Shown here: positions 15,254 to 28,245 of the stretch, one piece after another | Position numbering within the stretch: position 1 is the stretch's first letter | Layout of the letters: every line of letters starts with the position of its first letter | NCBI GenBank assembly: GCA_014337915.1 | Contig: QUBU01000025.1 | Coordinates: 1 to 33,069, forward strand | Length of the DNA stretch: 33,069 nt | Reading direction: 5' to 3' | Source of the DNA: Gammaproteobacteria bacterium | Lineage (GTDB): Bacteria; Pseudomonadota; Gammaproteobacteria; Steroidobacterales; GCA-2729495 | Notes under the pieces: model-generated | The model's input: only the letters and a program-made list of their open reading frames with translations | Databases searched by the model: none | What the model was told of the DNA's origin: nothing | Made by a program: the position numbers and the translations under genes

Positions 15254-17056
15254 TCAGAGGGTGATGGTCTCAGCGCTGACCTCCCAGCCCGCATCGACCC
15301 CGCCCGGCAGCATCTGCCCCCGGTCTTCGCCAACCTCGCTGTCGATGAGCTGGTTGAGCTTGGCGTTCATCGCCAGCAGCAGCTCGCGGTGGCGGCGCTC
15401 GCCGGCCAGGTTGTCGATTTCCAGCGGGTCGGCCTGGGTGTCGAAGAGCTCGAGGTCGTTGAAGCGCTGGAGATCCTCCAGCGTCACCGGGCGGTTGTGC
15501 TGCTTCGGCGAGAAATAGCGCGTGAACACGTACCGGCCGTCGTACACGGAGCGCAGCGCACCGCGCTTCATCATGTCGGGAACGATGCCCGCGGCCTTCA
15601 TGGCGTCTGGCTTGCCGCCCTGCTGGAGGAAGGCCACCGCCCGGCGGACGAAGTCACCATCGAGATAGGCGAACATGTTGTAATTGAACAGCACGCCGTC
15701 GTGCAGGGCGTTGATACCCGCCTGCTCCGGGGCGGCCAGCAGCGCGGAGATGTCCTTGCCCGGCAGGCCCTGCGTGATTCGCGCCCGCAGTTCCGGTGCA
15801 GCACCGGAAAACGCCACCAGGGTCGGCGCCAGGTCGACATGCGAGGTCACTGCCGCGCACTGGCGCCCGCCAGCATGGGCCGGGTGGGAAACGATCAGCG
15901 GCACGTTGTTCTGCTCGCGGTAGCCGAGCGCGCCCTTGGCATGCAGCTTGTGGGCGCCGTCCATGTCACCGTGGTCGGCCGTCAGCACGACGATGGTGCG
16001 GTCGGCGAGTCCCGAGGCATCGAGTTCGGCCAGCACCGTGGCGATATTGCGGTCCACATCACGGAGGCAGTTGAGGTAGTAGTTGTGCCGGCGGCGCCAG
16101 CGCTGCTCCTCATCCGGGATCTCGCCGACCAGCGCGTCGTGGGAGCCCAGGAAGTCGCGGTGTGCCCGTGGCCGGCCGCGCGCGTCCAGGGCCTGGACGT
16201 GGCTCGCCGGCAGCTGGAAGTCCCACTGCACGGCATAGAGCGGATCGACGGGGTCGCGGTTCAGGTGGGTGATGCCCCGCGCGGAGCGCACCGGCGTGCC
16301 CGGCGCATCGGTGTCGTAAAACATGACGTCGTGGGGATTGACCAGGTTCACCGCCAGAAACCAGGGCTTGCCATCCGCCGCCAGTTCGCGGCCCTTGCCG
16401 CGCAGCCAGCTGCCGCTCATGGCAGCAGTGATGTTGTCGTGGCGATAGCCGCCTTCGCCATGGGCGATGATGTCGCCGACGCCGAAGTAGTCGGAGAATC
16501 CGTACGCCTCCATCTCCTGGGTGAAGATCTTCGTCGGCGCCCCAAGCTTGTTGACCGTCTCGAATTCCTTCGTGAGGTGCCACTTGCCCTTGTAGGCGGT
16601 GTAGTAGCCGGCCGTGCGCAGCATGTCGCCCAGGGTGGGGATCTCGGTGGACATGCTGCCCATCCACGGGAAGTTCGTGTTGTCGAACATCCCCGTGTGC
16701 TGGATGTGCTGGCCCGTATACACAACCGAGCGCGACGGCGTGCAGACGCAGGAATTGATGCGATGGTTGGTGAACGAGATGCCCTGGCGGAGCAGGCGTT
16801 CATGCGCCGGCAGGCTGAATCCCGGCGGCAGTTCACCGGGCCGGAAGTAACGCTCCTGGTCGGTCAGGATGAAGATAATGTTCCAGGGACCAGCCTGCCT
16901 CGCTGCTGCGGGCCCGGCGCCCTGGCCTGGGACAGCCGCCGCTGCGGTCGGGGTTGCGCTACCAGCGCCCATGCCAAGCGCGAACGCCCCGAGCCCGGAA
17001 GCCGTCAGAAAATCACGCCGGCTGGCCGGACCCCCGGTCCAGGAATTTTCAGTCAT
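15254..17056 (-). CDS. Tat-exported sulfatase-family hydrolase
   Basis: 600 residues. A twin-arginine signal (SRRDFL, Arg13-Arg14, then a hydrophobic Ala/Gly/Leu region) predicts folded export to the periplasm. The sulfatase motif C-T-P-S-R at Cys105 is intact, so the cysteine should be converted to formylglycine, the catalytic nucleophile. Other landmarks are ILTDQERYFRPG (a single metal-binding Asp, as in choline-sulfatase/phosphonate-monoesterase-like members), YKGKWHL and LTADHGDMDGAHKLHAKG. Expected chemistry is hydrolysis of a sulfate or phosphonate ester; the substrate is unknown. No formylglycine-generating enzyme gene is in the window. It lies 71 bases after the cystathionine synthase/lyase gene on the same strand, so release of sulfate for sulfur amino-acid synthesis is a possible but unproven link. 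Confidence 0.88.
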   Translation of the reverse strand: MTENSWTGGPASRRDFLTASGLGAFALGMGAGSATPTAAAAVPGQGAGPAAARQAGPWNIIFILTDQERYFRPGELPPGFSLPAHERLLRQGISFTNHRINSCVCTPSRSVVYTGQHIQHTGMFDNTNFPWMGSMSTEIPTLGDMLRTAGYYTAYKGKWHLTKEFETVNKLGAPTKIFTQEMEAYGFSDYFGVGDIIAHGEGGYRHDNITAAMSGSWLRGKGRELAADGKPWFLAVNLVNPHDVMFYDTDAPGTPVRSARGITHLNRDPVDPLYAVQWDFQLPASHVQALDARGRPRAHRDFLGSHDALVGEIPDEEQRWRRRHNYYLNCLRDVDRNIATVLAELDASGLADRTIVVLTADHGDMDGAHKLHAKGALGYREQNNVPLIVSHPAHAGGRQCAAVTSHVDLAPTLVAFSGAAPELRARITQGLPGKDISALLAAPEQAGINALHDGVLFNYNMFAYLDGDFVRRAVAFLQQGGKPDAMKAAGIVPDMMKRGALRSVYDGRYVFTRYFSPKQHNRPVTLEDLQRFNDLELFDTQADPLEIDNLAGERRHRELLLAMNAKLNQLIDSEVGEDRGQMLPGGVDAGWEVSAETITL

Positions 17057-17127
17057 CTGGTTCGCCCCCCAGCATCTGGTGGCTGGCAGGATACGCCCGT
17101 CCGCTGTTGACGCAAGCGGTGCCGCGA

Positions 17128-18312
17128 TCAGCCCAGCGCCGCCCCGATGTCGGCGACGAGGTCGGCGACATCCTCGATGCCGATCGACAGCCGCAGCAGG
17201 TCATCGCCGATGCCCGCCGCCCGCCGCTGCTCCGCGGGCATGGCGCTGTGGCTCATGGCGGCCGGATAGCCGGCAAGGCTCTCGACGCCGCCCAGGCTTT
17301 CGGCCAGGGTGAACACCCGCAGTCGCTCCAGGAATGTACGGGCCGCGGCTGCACCGCCCTCGATCTCGAAGGACAGCATGCCACCGAAGCCGCGCATCTG
17401 CCGGCGTGCCAGCGCGTGCTGCGGATGGTCCGCGAGGCCGGGGTAGTGCACGCGGCGCACGCGGCGATGGCCAGCGAGATATTCGGCCACGGACTGGGCA
17501 TTGGCGGCGTGGCGTTCCATGCGCAGTGCCAGCGTCTTGATCCCGCGCAGCAGCAGGTAGCTGTCGAAGGGGCTGGCCACGCCCCCGGCCACGCTGCGCA
17601 GGCCGTGCAGGCGCTGGCCGAGTTCGGCGGTCGCGGCGACCAGGAAGCCGCCGAGCACGTCGGAGTGGCCACCGAGGTACTTGGTCGCCGAGTGCATGAC
17701 GACGTCGGCGCCGGCCTCCAGCGGCTTCTGGAACAGCGGCGTCGCGAAAGTGTTGTCGACCACCGTCAGGATGCCGTGGCGACGCGCCAGCGCGCAGGCA
17801 GCGGCCAGATCCTGGATGCGCAGCAGTGGATTGGTCGGCGTCTCCAGCCACAGCATCCGGGTCTGCGGCCGGATGGCGCCCTCGATGGCGGCGAGGTCGC
17901 AGCAATCGACGCAGGACACCGCGAGCCCCGCGCTGCGCGGGCGCACATCGTGGAGGATGCGGTAGGTGCCGCCGTAGCCGTCATGCGGTGCGATGACATG
18001 CGCGCCGGCATCGAGCAGCTCCAGCACCGTGGCCGTGGCGGCCATGCCCGAGGCAAAGGCCAGCGCGCGCGCGCCGCCCTCGAGCTCCGCGAGGCAGCGC
18101 TCGAGCGCATCGCGGGTCGGGTTGCCGTTGCGGCTGTAGGCCCAGCCCTGGTGCTCGCCCACCGCCGACTGCGCGAAGGTCACGCTGGTGTGGATCGGCG
18201 GCATGACCGCACCGGTGGCCGGATCGCGCGTGGCGCCGGCGTGGATGCAGAGCGTGGCAGGCCCGGGCTTGCGGGGCCCAGCACTGGCGGGCTTGTCGGG
18301 ATTTCGCGTCAT
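17128..18312 (-). CDS. cystathionine gamma-synthase/gamma-lyase family PLP enzyme
   Basis: 394 residues, typical for the Cys/Met-metabolism PLP family. Landmarks are TLCIHAGATRDPATGAVMPPI, the PLP-phosphate-contacting YSRNGNPT (Tyr59, Arg61), ASGMAATATVL, the cofactor aspartate in VVDNTFATP (Asp186), and the Schiff-base lysine Lys211 in HSATKYLGGHSDVLGG. The family makes cystathionine from an activated homoserine and cysteine (MetB), splits it (gamma-lyase), or makes homocysteine with sulfide (MetZ). Sequence by eye does not decide between them, so no symbol is given. The ATG at 18312 is the natural start; the frame stays open far upstream opposite prmC, but that part is not coding. It is divergent from prmC with 51 bases between them. 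Confidence 0.9.
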   Translation of the reverse strand: MTRNPDKPASAGPRKPGPATLCIHAGATRDPATGAVMPPIHTSVTFAQSAVGEHQGWAYSRNGNPTRDALERCLAELEGGARALAFASGMAATATVLELLDAGAHVIAPHDGYGGTYRILHDVRPRSAGLAVSCVDCCDLAAIEGAIRPQTRMLWLETPTNPLLRIQDLAAACALARRHGILTVVDNTFATPLFQKPLEAGADVVMHSATKYLGGHSDVLGGFLVAATAELGQRLHGLRSVAGGVASPFDSYLLLRGIKTLALRMERHAANAQSVAEYLAGHRRVRRVHYPGLADHPQHALARRQMRGFGGMLSFEIEGGAAAARTFLERLRVFTLAESLGGVESLAGYPAAMSHSAMPAEQRRAAGIGDDLLRLSIGIEDVADLVADIGAALG

Positions 18313-18363
18313 GGGACAATGGCTGGCTGATTGCGCAGCCACCATACCATCGGTACCGGCAAA

Positions 18364-19221
18364 GTGAACCCGCCTGCTGCATCCACGGTCGAGGCCCTGC
18401 TCCGCGCCGGGCTGCGCCTGCTCGAAGGCTCCAGTCTCTCGCCGCGCCTCGATACGGAGCTGCTGCTGGCCAGGGCCCTGGGCTGGGATCGCGCGCGCCT
18501 GTTCATGAACCGCGACCAGCCGGTGGCGGCCGCGGTCGCCGCGCAATTCATCAGGGACATCTCTGCGCGCCGGACCGGCCGTCCGCTGGCGCATATCACC
18601 GGGCGCCGTGAGTTCTGGAGCCTCGATCTTGCCGTAACCACCGACGTGCTGGTGCCGCGGCCGGAAACCGAGCTGCTGGTCGAACGGGCGCTGCTGCGGC
18701 TGCCGGCCGATCGACCGGCTCGCGTGCTCGACCTCGGCACCGGCAGCGGCGCCATCGCCCTGGCGATCGCCAGCGAACGCCCGCAGGCCATGGTGCTCGC
18801 CACCGACCAGAGCGCGGCTGCACTCGCCGTCGCGCGGGCAAATGCCGAAGCCAGCGGCCTGCACCGGGTCCGCTTCGCCGCTGGCGACTGGTTCAATGCC
18901 GTCGACGATGGCCCATTCGAAATCATCGTCTCGAACCCGCCCTACATCGCCGATGCCGAGTGGGCCGGCGTCGATGCGGAACTGGCCTTCGAGCCCCGCA
19001 GTGCGCTGGCCGCCGGGCCCGATGGGCTGGACGCGCTGCGCGTGATCGCCGCCGGCGCGCCGGCCCGCCTCGCCCCGGGTGGCTGGCTGCTGCTGGAGCA
19101 TGGTGCCAGCCAGGGACCGGCAGTGCGCGCGCTGCTGGGAGCGGCCGGCTTTGGGCGCGTGACAACCGCCGCCGACCTCGCGGCCCTGCCGCGGGTGACC
19201 GAGGGCCAGTGGCCGGGCTGA
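18364..19221 (+). CDS. prmC: release-factor glutamine methyltransferase
   Basis: PrmC methylates the glutamine of the GGQ motif in RF1 and RF2, raising termination efficiency. The 285-residue protein shows the N-terminal helical domain (LSPRLDTELLLARALG), TGRPLAHITGRREFWSLDL, the SAM-binding motif VLDLGTGSGAIALAIA (121-136), and the diagnostic NPPY at 191-194. The start is the GTG at 18364; TTG at 18331 is in frame but adds residues not seen in the family, and neither has a good ribosome-binding site. It is usually directly downstream of prfA; here about 10 kb intervene and it presumably has its own promoter. Confidence 0.95.
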   Translation: MNPPAASTVEALLRAGLRLLEGSSLSPRLDTELLLARALGWDRARLFMNRDQPVAAAVAAQFIRDISARRTGRPLAHITGRREFWSLDLAVTTDVLVPRPETELLVERALLRLPADRPARVLDLGTGSGAIALAIASERPQAMVLATDQSAAALAVARANAEASGLHRVRFAAGDWFNAVDDGPFEIIVSNPPYIADAEWAGVDAELAFEPRSALAAGPDGLDALRVIAAGAPARLAPGGWLLLEHGASQGPAVRALLGAAGFGRVTTAADLAALPRVTEGQWPG

Positions 19222-19246
19222 GCGCCCCGCCACCAGCGAACGCTGC

Positions 19247-19252
19247 TAGAGT
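19247..19252 (+). promoter_or_regulatory. candidate extended -10 box before the Sel1 gene
   Basis: TGCTAGAGTA occurs here, with TAGAGT as -10 and TGC as an extended -10 element, 34 bases before the ATG. The same ten bases form the -10 region of the candidate mreB promoter. No clear -35 box is visible. Confidence 0.45.
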
Positions 19253-19285
19253 AGCGGCCCGCCCCCGGCCCACCACGATCACGCC

Positions 19286-19801
19286 ATGCGCCAGATTGCC
19301 CTGCTGATCCTCGCCCTCACTGCCGCGCCTGCGGCCCTGGCCGGCGAGTGCCGTTCCGCACTGCGGCCGCTGCTGCTCAGCACCCAGCCGGACGCCGCGG
19401 CGCTGCAGGCTGTACGCGCCAGCTGCCAGGCCGAGGCCGACGCCGGCGATGCCGTGGCACTCTACGAACTCGCGCTGTTCCACCTCGGCCTGAACGGCGA
19501 GTGGCAACCCGATGCAGCCCTACCGCTGATCCGCGACGCCGCGGCAGCAGGCGTGCCGGAGGCTCAGTACTGGCTCGCCTGGCAGTACGAGGCGGGGCCG
19601 CTGCTGGATCACGACCAGGCGCTGGCACTGTCCTGGTACCAGCGGGCCGCCAACGGCAACCATCGCCTCGCCGTCGCGCGGCTCGCCAGCGCCTATGCCG
19701 GCGGTGAACTCGGGCTGGCTCGCGATCCGCTCAAGGCCGCGGAGTACAAGGCCCGCGAAGCGCAGTGCCTGCGCCGGCAGCAGGCCGCTGCCGGGAACTG
19801 A
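19286..19801 (+). CDS. secreted Sel1-repeat protein
   Basis: 171 residues with a short signal peptide (MRQIALLILALTAAPAALAG) and two or three Sel1-like repeats, e.g. AAAAGVPEAQYWLAWQYEAG and RAANGNHRLAVARLASAYAGG. Sel1 repeats are short helical hairpins used for protein-protein contacts, often in the periplasm. Four cysteines in the mature part (near the N-terminus, in RASCQAEA and in REAQCLRRQ) could form disulfides. Its function is unknown. It starts 64 bases after prmC and may be co-transcribed with it or use the TAGAGT box. It ends 11 bases from the convergent LuxR-type gene, with a shared palindrome over both stop codons. Confidence 0.82.
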   Translation: MRQIALLILALTAAPAALAGECRSALRPLLLSTQPDAAALQAVRASCQAEADAGDAVALYELALFHLGLNGEWQPDAALPLIRDAAAAGVPEAQYWLAWQYEAGPLLDHDQALALSWYQRAANGNHRLAVARLASAYAGGELGLARDPLKAAEYKAREAQCLRRQQAAAGN

Positions 19802-19816
19802 GGCCGCCGGCCTCAG
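19798..19816. terminator. palindrome spanning two convergent stop codons
   Basis: CTGAGGCC-GCC-GGCCTCAG is a perfect 8-bp stem with a 3-base loop. It contains the TGA of the Sel1 gene and, on the other strand, the TGA of the LuxR-type gene. No T-run follows, so it is more likely a barrier or RNA 3'-end stabiliser than a full terminator. Confidence 0.6.
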
Positions 19817-20991
19817 GGATCCGCTGCCGGCACCGCGGTGCCGTGCCCGGAAGTCATCCATAGCGCATTCGCCAGCTTGCGGATCAGCTGCGCCTGGCTG
19901 GACACCCCGAACTTGGCATAGATGCTTTTCAGGTGGCTGCGCACGGTCTGGTCTGCCAGTCCCAGCCGGAGCGCTGCATCGGTCACCGAGCCGGTACCGT
20001 AGAGGGCCTCGCAGATCCGTTGTTCCGCCGGCGTCAGCCGGTAGAGCCAGGCCAGGCGTTCACCGGGCAGGATGCGCGGCCTGCCTATATCCTGGATCAG
20101 CAGCAGCGCAGCGGCACCCTCCGGCAGCAGTGCGCGGTCAGCGGCGCTGTTGCAGGCAATCACCGACAAAGCCAGCGGCGTGGCCGTTTTGCGCCGTAGC
20201 ACACGGATCACCCTCGGCACCGAAGCGGCATCGCCAGGCGCAGCGGTCATTGCCAGGCGCAGCGCCTGCCTGAACTCCGTCTCCACGGCGTTCGAACCGA
20301 ACCACAGCTGGCCCTGCCGCAGCCCGACGCCATCCTCGCTGTCGAGGATGGCCTGCGCCAGCGGGTTGCAGTGCAGGCTGCGAGCGGCACGGTCCAGCAC
20401 CACGATGGCCTGCCCGGTGCGGTCGAACCATGTCAGCGCCCGGCGGCGCCCGGCATCGCCCAGCGTGAGCCGATCCTCCAGTTCCCGGACAACCCTCAGG
20501 TGCCCCAGCGCTTCGCGCATCAGCGCCACCTCGGCATCGCTGAAATCACGGTCGGCGCGCGTGACACCAACATTGGCGAACAGCTGGGGCTGGTTCTCCA
20601 TCACCGCCAGCAGCGCAAACTGCATGCCGGCAGGCAGCGCCACGCGCCGGTAGAGTGAATTCGCCTGCAGCTCCGCGGCGGGGATGGCATCGGTGGAGCG
20701 AAAAACGGCGCCGGCCGGGCGTGCGAGCAATTCACGCCAGATCAGGTCTTCGGCCAGGTCGCTTCGCGCCATGGCTGGCAGGTATTTCAGGTCGATGCCA
20801 TGCACCAGGAAAACGGAGTTCCGCGGATGAACGCGATCGAGGCGTGCATGGACGCCTGCCGTACCGCCGACCATCGGCACCAGGATCGCCAGGATGCGCC
20901 GCCAGGCATCGGGCTCCAGGGTCGCCCGATAGAGGTCCATCACGGCCGCTTCCGGCAACAGGCCAGTCTCAGCTGCTGGCATGGACGTCAT
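19813..20991 (-). CDS. LuxR-type transcriptional regulator, second of a tandem pair
   Basis: 392 residues. The C-terminus is a LuxR/GerE helix-turn-helix: LTPAEQRICEALYGTGS, then ALRLGLADQTVRSHLKSIYAKFGVSSQAQLIRKLA. The N-terminal 300 residues have no domain I can name with certainty; the middle (GQAIVVLDRAARSLHCNPLAQAIL) looks PAS-like and could bind a small ligand. There is no receiver domain and no clear autoinducer domain. It is a paralogue of the gene directly upstream, which has the same length, the same start (LYRATLEPDAWRRIL against IYAATLRPDFWTRVM) and a near-identical recognition helix. Its ATG at 20991 overlaps the end of that gene by 23 bases, so the two are translated together; an ATG at 20982 is an alternative. 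Confidence 0.88.
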   Translation of the reverse strand: MTSMPAAETGLLPEAAVMDLYRATLEPDAWRRILAILVPMVGGTAGVHARLDRVHPRNSVFLVHGIDLKYLPAMARSDLAEDLIWRELLARPAGAVFRSTDAIPAAELQANSLYRRVALPAGMQFALLAVMENQPQLFANVGVTRADRDFSDAEVALMREALGHLRVVRELEDRLTLGDAGRRRALTWFDRTGQAIVVLDRAARSLHCNPLAQAILDSEDGVGLRQGQLWFGSNAVETEFRQALRLAMTAAPGDAASVPRVIRVLRRKTATPLALSVIACNSAADRALLPEGAAALLLIQDIGRPRILPGERLAWLYRLTPAEQRICEALYGTGSVTDAALRLGLADQTVRSHLKSIYAKFGVSSQAQLIRKLANALWMTSGHGTAVPAADP

Positions 20992-22180
20992 TTCCAGGCG
21001 GCAGCATGTGCAGTGAATGTGCCAGCTGCTGCTGCAATTGCGCCTGGTTCACGACACCGAACTTGCCGTAGATGCTCTTGAGGTGGCTGCGCACCGTGTG
21101 GCGCGACAGGCCGAGCGCCTCGGCTGCAGTGTCGACGTCGGCGCTGCGGAACAGGGCCTCGCAGACGCGCAGTTCCGCGGCAGTCAGCCGGTAGATGCGT
21201 TCCAGCCAGGCGACCGGCAGATCGTATTGGCGGCTCGCATCGAAGAACATCACCAGGCAACCGGCCCCCGGGGGAAATACCGCGCGATCGGCAGGCAGGA
21301 CACAGGGCATCAGACTCAGCGCCAGCGGTGCCACAGTCGCGACCTGCGAGAGGCGCAGGTCGATGTGCATTGGCGGCATGGCGCTGTCTGCGTCCGCTGC
21401 CACGACCTGGCGCAGGCCGTGCTCGAATTCCGCCTGCGTGGCGAGGCTGTCGAACAGGAAGCGGCCGTTCTTGAGGGCGATACCGTCCACGCGCGCGAGC
21501 CAACGCTCCGCAGTCCGGTTGACGTGGATGGCGTAGCCGCTGCGGTCGAGCACCACCAGTGCCTGGCCTGCGCGGTCGATGCTCAGTAGCGCTTCCTGAC
21601 GGGCAGCATCGCCGAGCATGACGCGCCTGGCCAGCGCTGTCGCGACCTGCAGGTGCGGCACGAGCGCGGAGAGCAGCGCCAGTTCCGCATCGGTAAAGTC
21701 ACCGTCCGCGTCACCTCGCAGGAAGCCGATGCTTTTATGAACCTCCGGTCCCGACTCCAGGACGGCATGGATGAAGTATCCGAGCCCCTCGGGGCCAGCC
21801 AGCTGCTGATACAGGGGACCGCGCTCTGCGGCTTCGAGTGAAACGAGGTCGGCGGTGCGACAGACCGTACCGGCCGGCAGCCAGCGTGCCGCCTGCCAGA
21901 TGCGATCCTCGGTGACGTCGCGCCCGCGCAGCAGGACGGCAGCCTGTGGCGAGAAGCCTATGGTCTCCGTGAACGAGTCGCAGGGATGATCACGATCGAT
22001 GCCAGCCGCCAGGGCCTTCTCGCAGCCCAGCAGCGGCGCGACCAGTGTCATGACCCTGGTCCAGAAATCCGGCCTGAGCGTGGCGGCGTAAATCTGCTGG
22101 AGCACGTCGGCAGGAAGGGCAATGCCAGCCCTGCTGCTGGCTGCTCCTGTAATGTTCTCCGGCCGCACCTGGCGGTGCAT
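20969..22180 (-). CDS. LuxR-type transcriptional regulator, first of a tandem pair
   Basis: 403 residues from the ATG at 22180, which is six bases after GGGAGG; a GTG at 22183 is also in frame. The layout is like its downstream paralogue: an N-terminal helical region (LPADVLQQIYAATLRPDFW), a middle PAS-like part (GQALVVLDRSGYAIHVNRTAERWLA), and a C-terminal LuxR HTH (LTAAELRVCEALFRSADVD, LGLSRHTVRSHLKSIYGKFGVVNQAQL). The recognition helix TVRSHLKSIY is shared exactly by the pair, so they may bind the same site, perhaps as heterodimers. Two related palindromes upstream (22258-22277 and 22304-22324) are candidate operators. Target genes and ligand are unknown; no metabolic gene set adjoins it. 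Confidence 0.88.
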   Translation of the reverse strand: MHRQVRPENITGAASSRAGIALPADVLQQIYAATLRPDFWTRVMTLVAPLLGCEKALAAGIDRDHPCDSFTETIGFSPQAAVLLRGRDVTEDRIWQAARWLPAGTVCRTADLVSLEAAERGPLYQQLAGPEGLGYFIHAVLESGPEVHKSIGFLRGDADGDFTDAELALLSALVPHLQVATALARRVMLGDAARQEALLSIDRAGQALVVLDRSGYAIHVNRTAERWLARVDGIALKNGRFLFDSLATQAEFEHGLRQVVAADADSAMPPMHIDLRLSQVATVAPLALSLMPCVLPADRAVFPPGAGCLVMFFDASRQYDLPVAWLERIYRLTAAELRVCEALFRSADVDTAAEALGLSRHTVRSHLKSIYGKFGVVNQAQLQQQLAHSLHMLPPGNDVHASS

Positions 22181-22257
22181 CACGGTCCTCCCTGCAGAAC
22201 AGTGACGGTGCCTTGTTGCGATTATGCCTCAGCAACTGGCCATTGCTGCTGACCAGA

Positions 22258-22277
22258 CCTCACCCATCTGGGTGAGG
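22258..22277. promoter_or_regulatory. palindrome upstream of LuxR-type gene, copy 1
   Basis: CCTCACCC-ATCT-GGGTGAGG, a perfect 8-bp inverted repeat with a 4-base centre, 77 bases upstream of the LuxR-type start. Its core CCCATCTGGG recurs at 22310-22319 as CCCATCCGGG, 47 bases away. It could be an autoregulatory operator. Confidence 0.55.
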
Positions 22278-22303
22278 CGAACAGCCGCGGAATGCCGCCC
22301 GCC

Positions 22304-22324
22304 CATCCCCCCATCCGGGGGATG
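22304..22324. promoter_or_regulatory. palindrome upstream of LuxR-type gene, copy 2
   Basis: Arms CATCCCCC and GGGGGATG, eight perfect base pairs around CATCC. It shares the CCCATCYGGG core with the palindrome at 22258-22277, about four and a half helical turns away. Confidence 0.5.
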
Positions 22325-22478
22325 CGCAAACTGCACACAAGTGGCAGGCTCGGAGACGCTGAAACGCCGGCGATTCATCGCCGCCACCCAGGAGGCCGGC
22401 CATCACGGCATTCCCCCCGGGGCTGGCAACCGGCGACGCGGGATCGCGGTTCCTTCAGGCGAAGGGTGTTAGCTGTTC

Positions 22479-22543
22479 GCCGGTGCCCGGCGGTCGCCGC
22501 CTCCCTGACACGCGGCCTGCCGCCGGCCACCGGCGCATTTTCT
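22479..22543 (+). terminator. stem-loop with plus-strand T-run downstream of metH
   Basis: Arms GCCGGTGCCCGGCGG (22479-22493) and CCGCCGGCCACCGGC (22520-22534) pair at 14 of 15 positions around a 26-base loop. On the plus strand GCATTTTCTTC follows, giving an intrinsic-terminator shape for rightward transcription. It also lies 10 bases past the metH stop, where it could protect or end the leftward metH message, though no T-run follows on that side. Confidence 0.55.
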
Positions 22544-28093
<5,550 letters not shown>

Positions 28094-28102
28094 GAGCGAA
28101 TA

Positions 28103-28118
28103 ATAAAGAAGTCTTTAT
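28103..28118. promoter_or_regulatory. candidate operator of the ArsR-methyltransferase/metF/metH operon
   Basis: ATAAAGA-AG-TCTTTAT, a perfect 7-bp inverted repeat in an A+T-rich island, 10 bases upstream of the first start codon. Its size, symmetry and position fit an autoregulatory ArsR-family site that blocks transcription or early elongation. That SahR or this protein binds it is inferred. Confidence 0.7.
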
Positions 28119-28171
28119 ATGTCTGTCGATGAATATTCGCCAATCGATGCCAACCGACCAGGTCGAGTCAC

Positions 28172-28200
28172 CCCGGGCATGGACCGCCGCCACGCCCGGG
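28172..28200. repeat. inverted repeat CCCGGGC/GCCCGGG
   Basis: Seven-base perfect arms around 15 bases, between the cytochrome gene and the ArsR-type gene. It could form a stem in RNA of either strand; no T-run follows. A role is not evident. Confidence 0.4.
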
Positions 28201-28245
28201 CGCACCCGCGCCTGGGTAGCCAATGGATCGTCAATTTTCAGGAAT

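Larger units (their letters stand above)
22181..22543. other. 363-base intergenic region between the LuxR pair and metH
   Basis: No gene here can be supported with confidence. It holds the upstream region of the LuxR-type gene, two related palindromes, and a long stem-loop near 22479-22534 with a T-rich stretch on its plus-strand side. An 82-codon open frame (22224-22472, plus) ends seven bases before that stem-loop but has no ribosome-binding site and no recognisable sequence apart from two Cys residues spaced CxxC. Confidence 0.6.

Noticed and set aside
14636-17110. Long plus-strand open frame (over 800 codons) opposite modB and the sulfatase
   Set aside because: It runs antisense to two well-recognised genes, has no family features, and is the expected result of G+C-rich codon use.
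18324-18341. Inverted repeat TGGCTG-ATTGCG-CAGCCA between the PLP enzyme gene and prmC
   Set aside because: Short arms and common sequence; no second copy and no clear relation to a promoter.
18313-19233. Upstream in-frame extension of the cystathionine synthase/lyase gene
   Set aside because: It lies antisense to prmC, and the family start is at the ATG at 18312.
20084-20100. Sequence CCTATATCCTGG resembling half of a ModE-type site
   Set aside because: It is a single half site inside coding sequence, without the partner half at the required distance.
22224-22472. 82-codon frame presented as a real gene
   Set aside because: No ribosome-binding site, no homology I can recognise, and both upstream palindromes fall inside it; kept only as a possibility in the findings.
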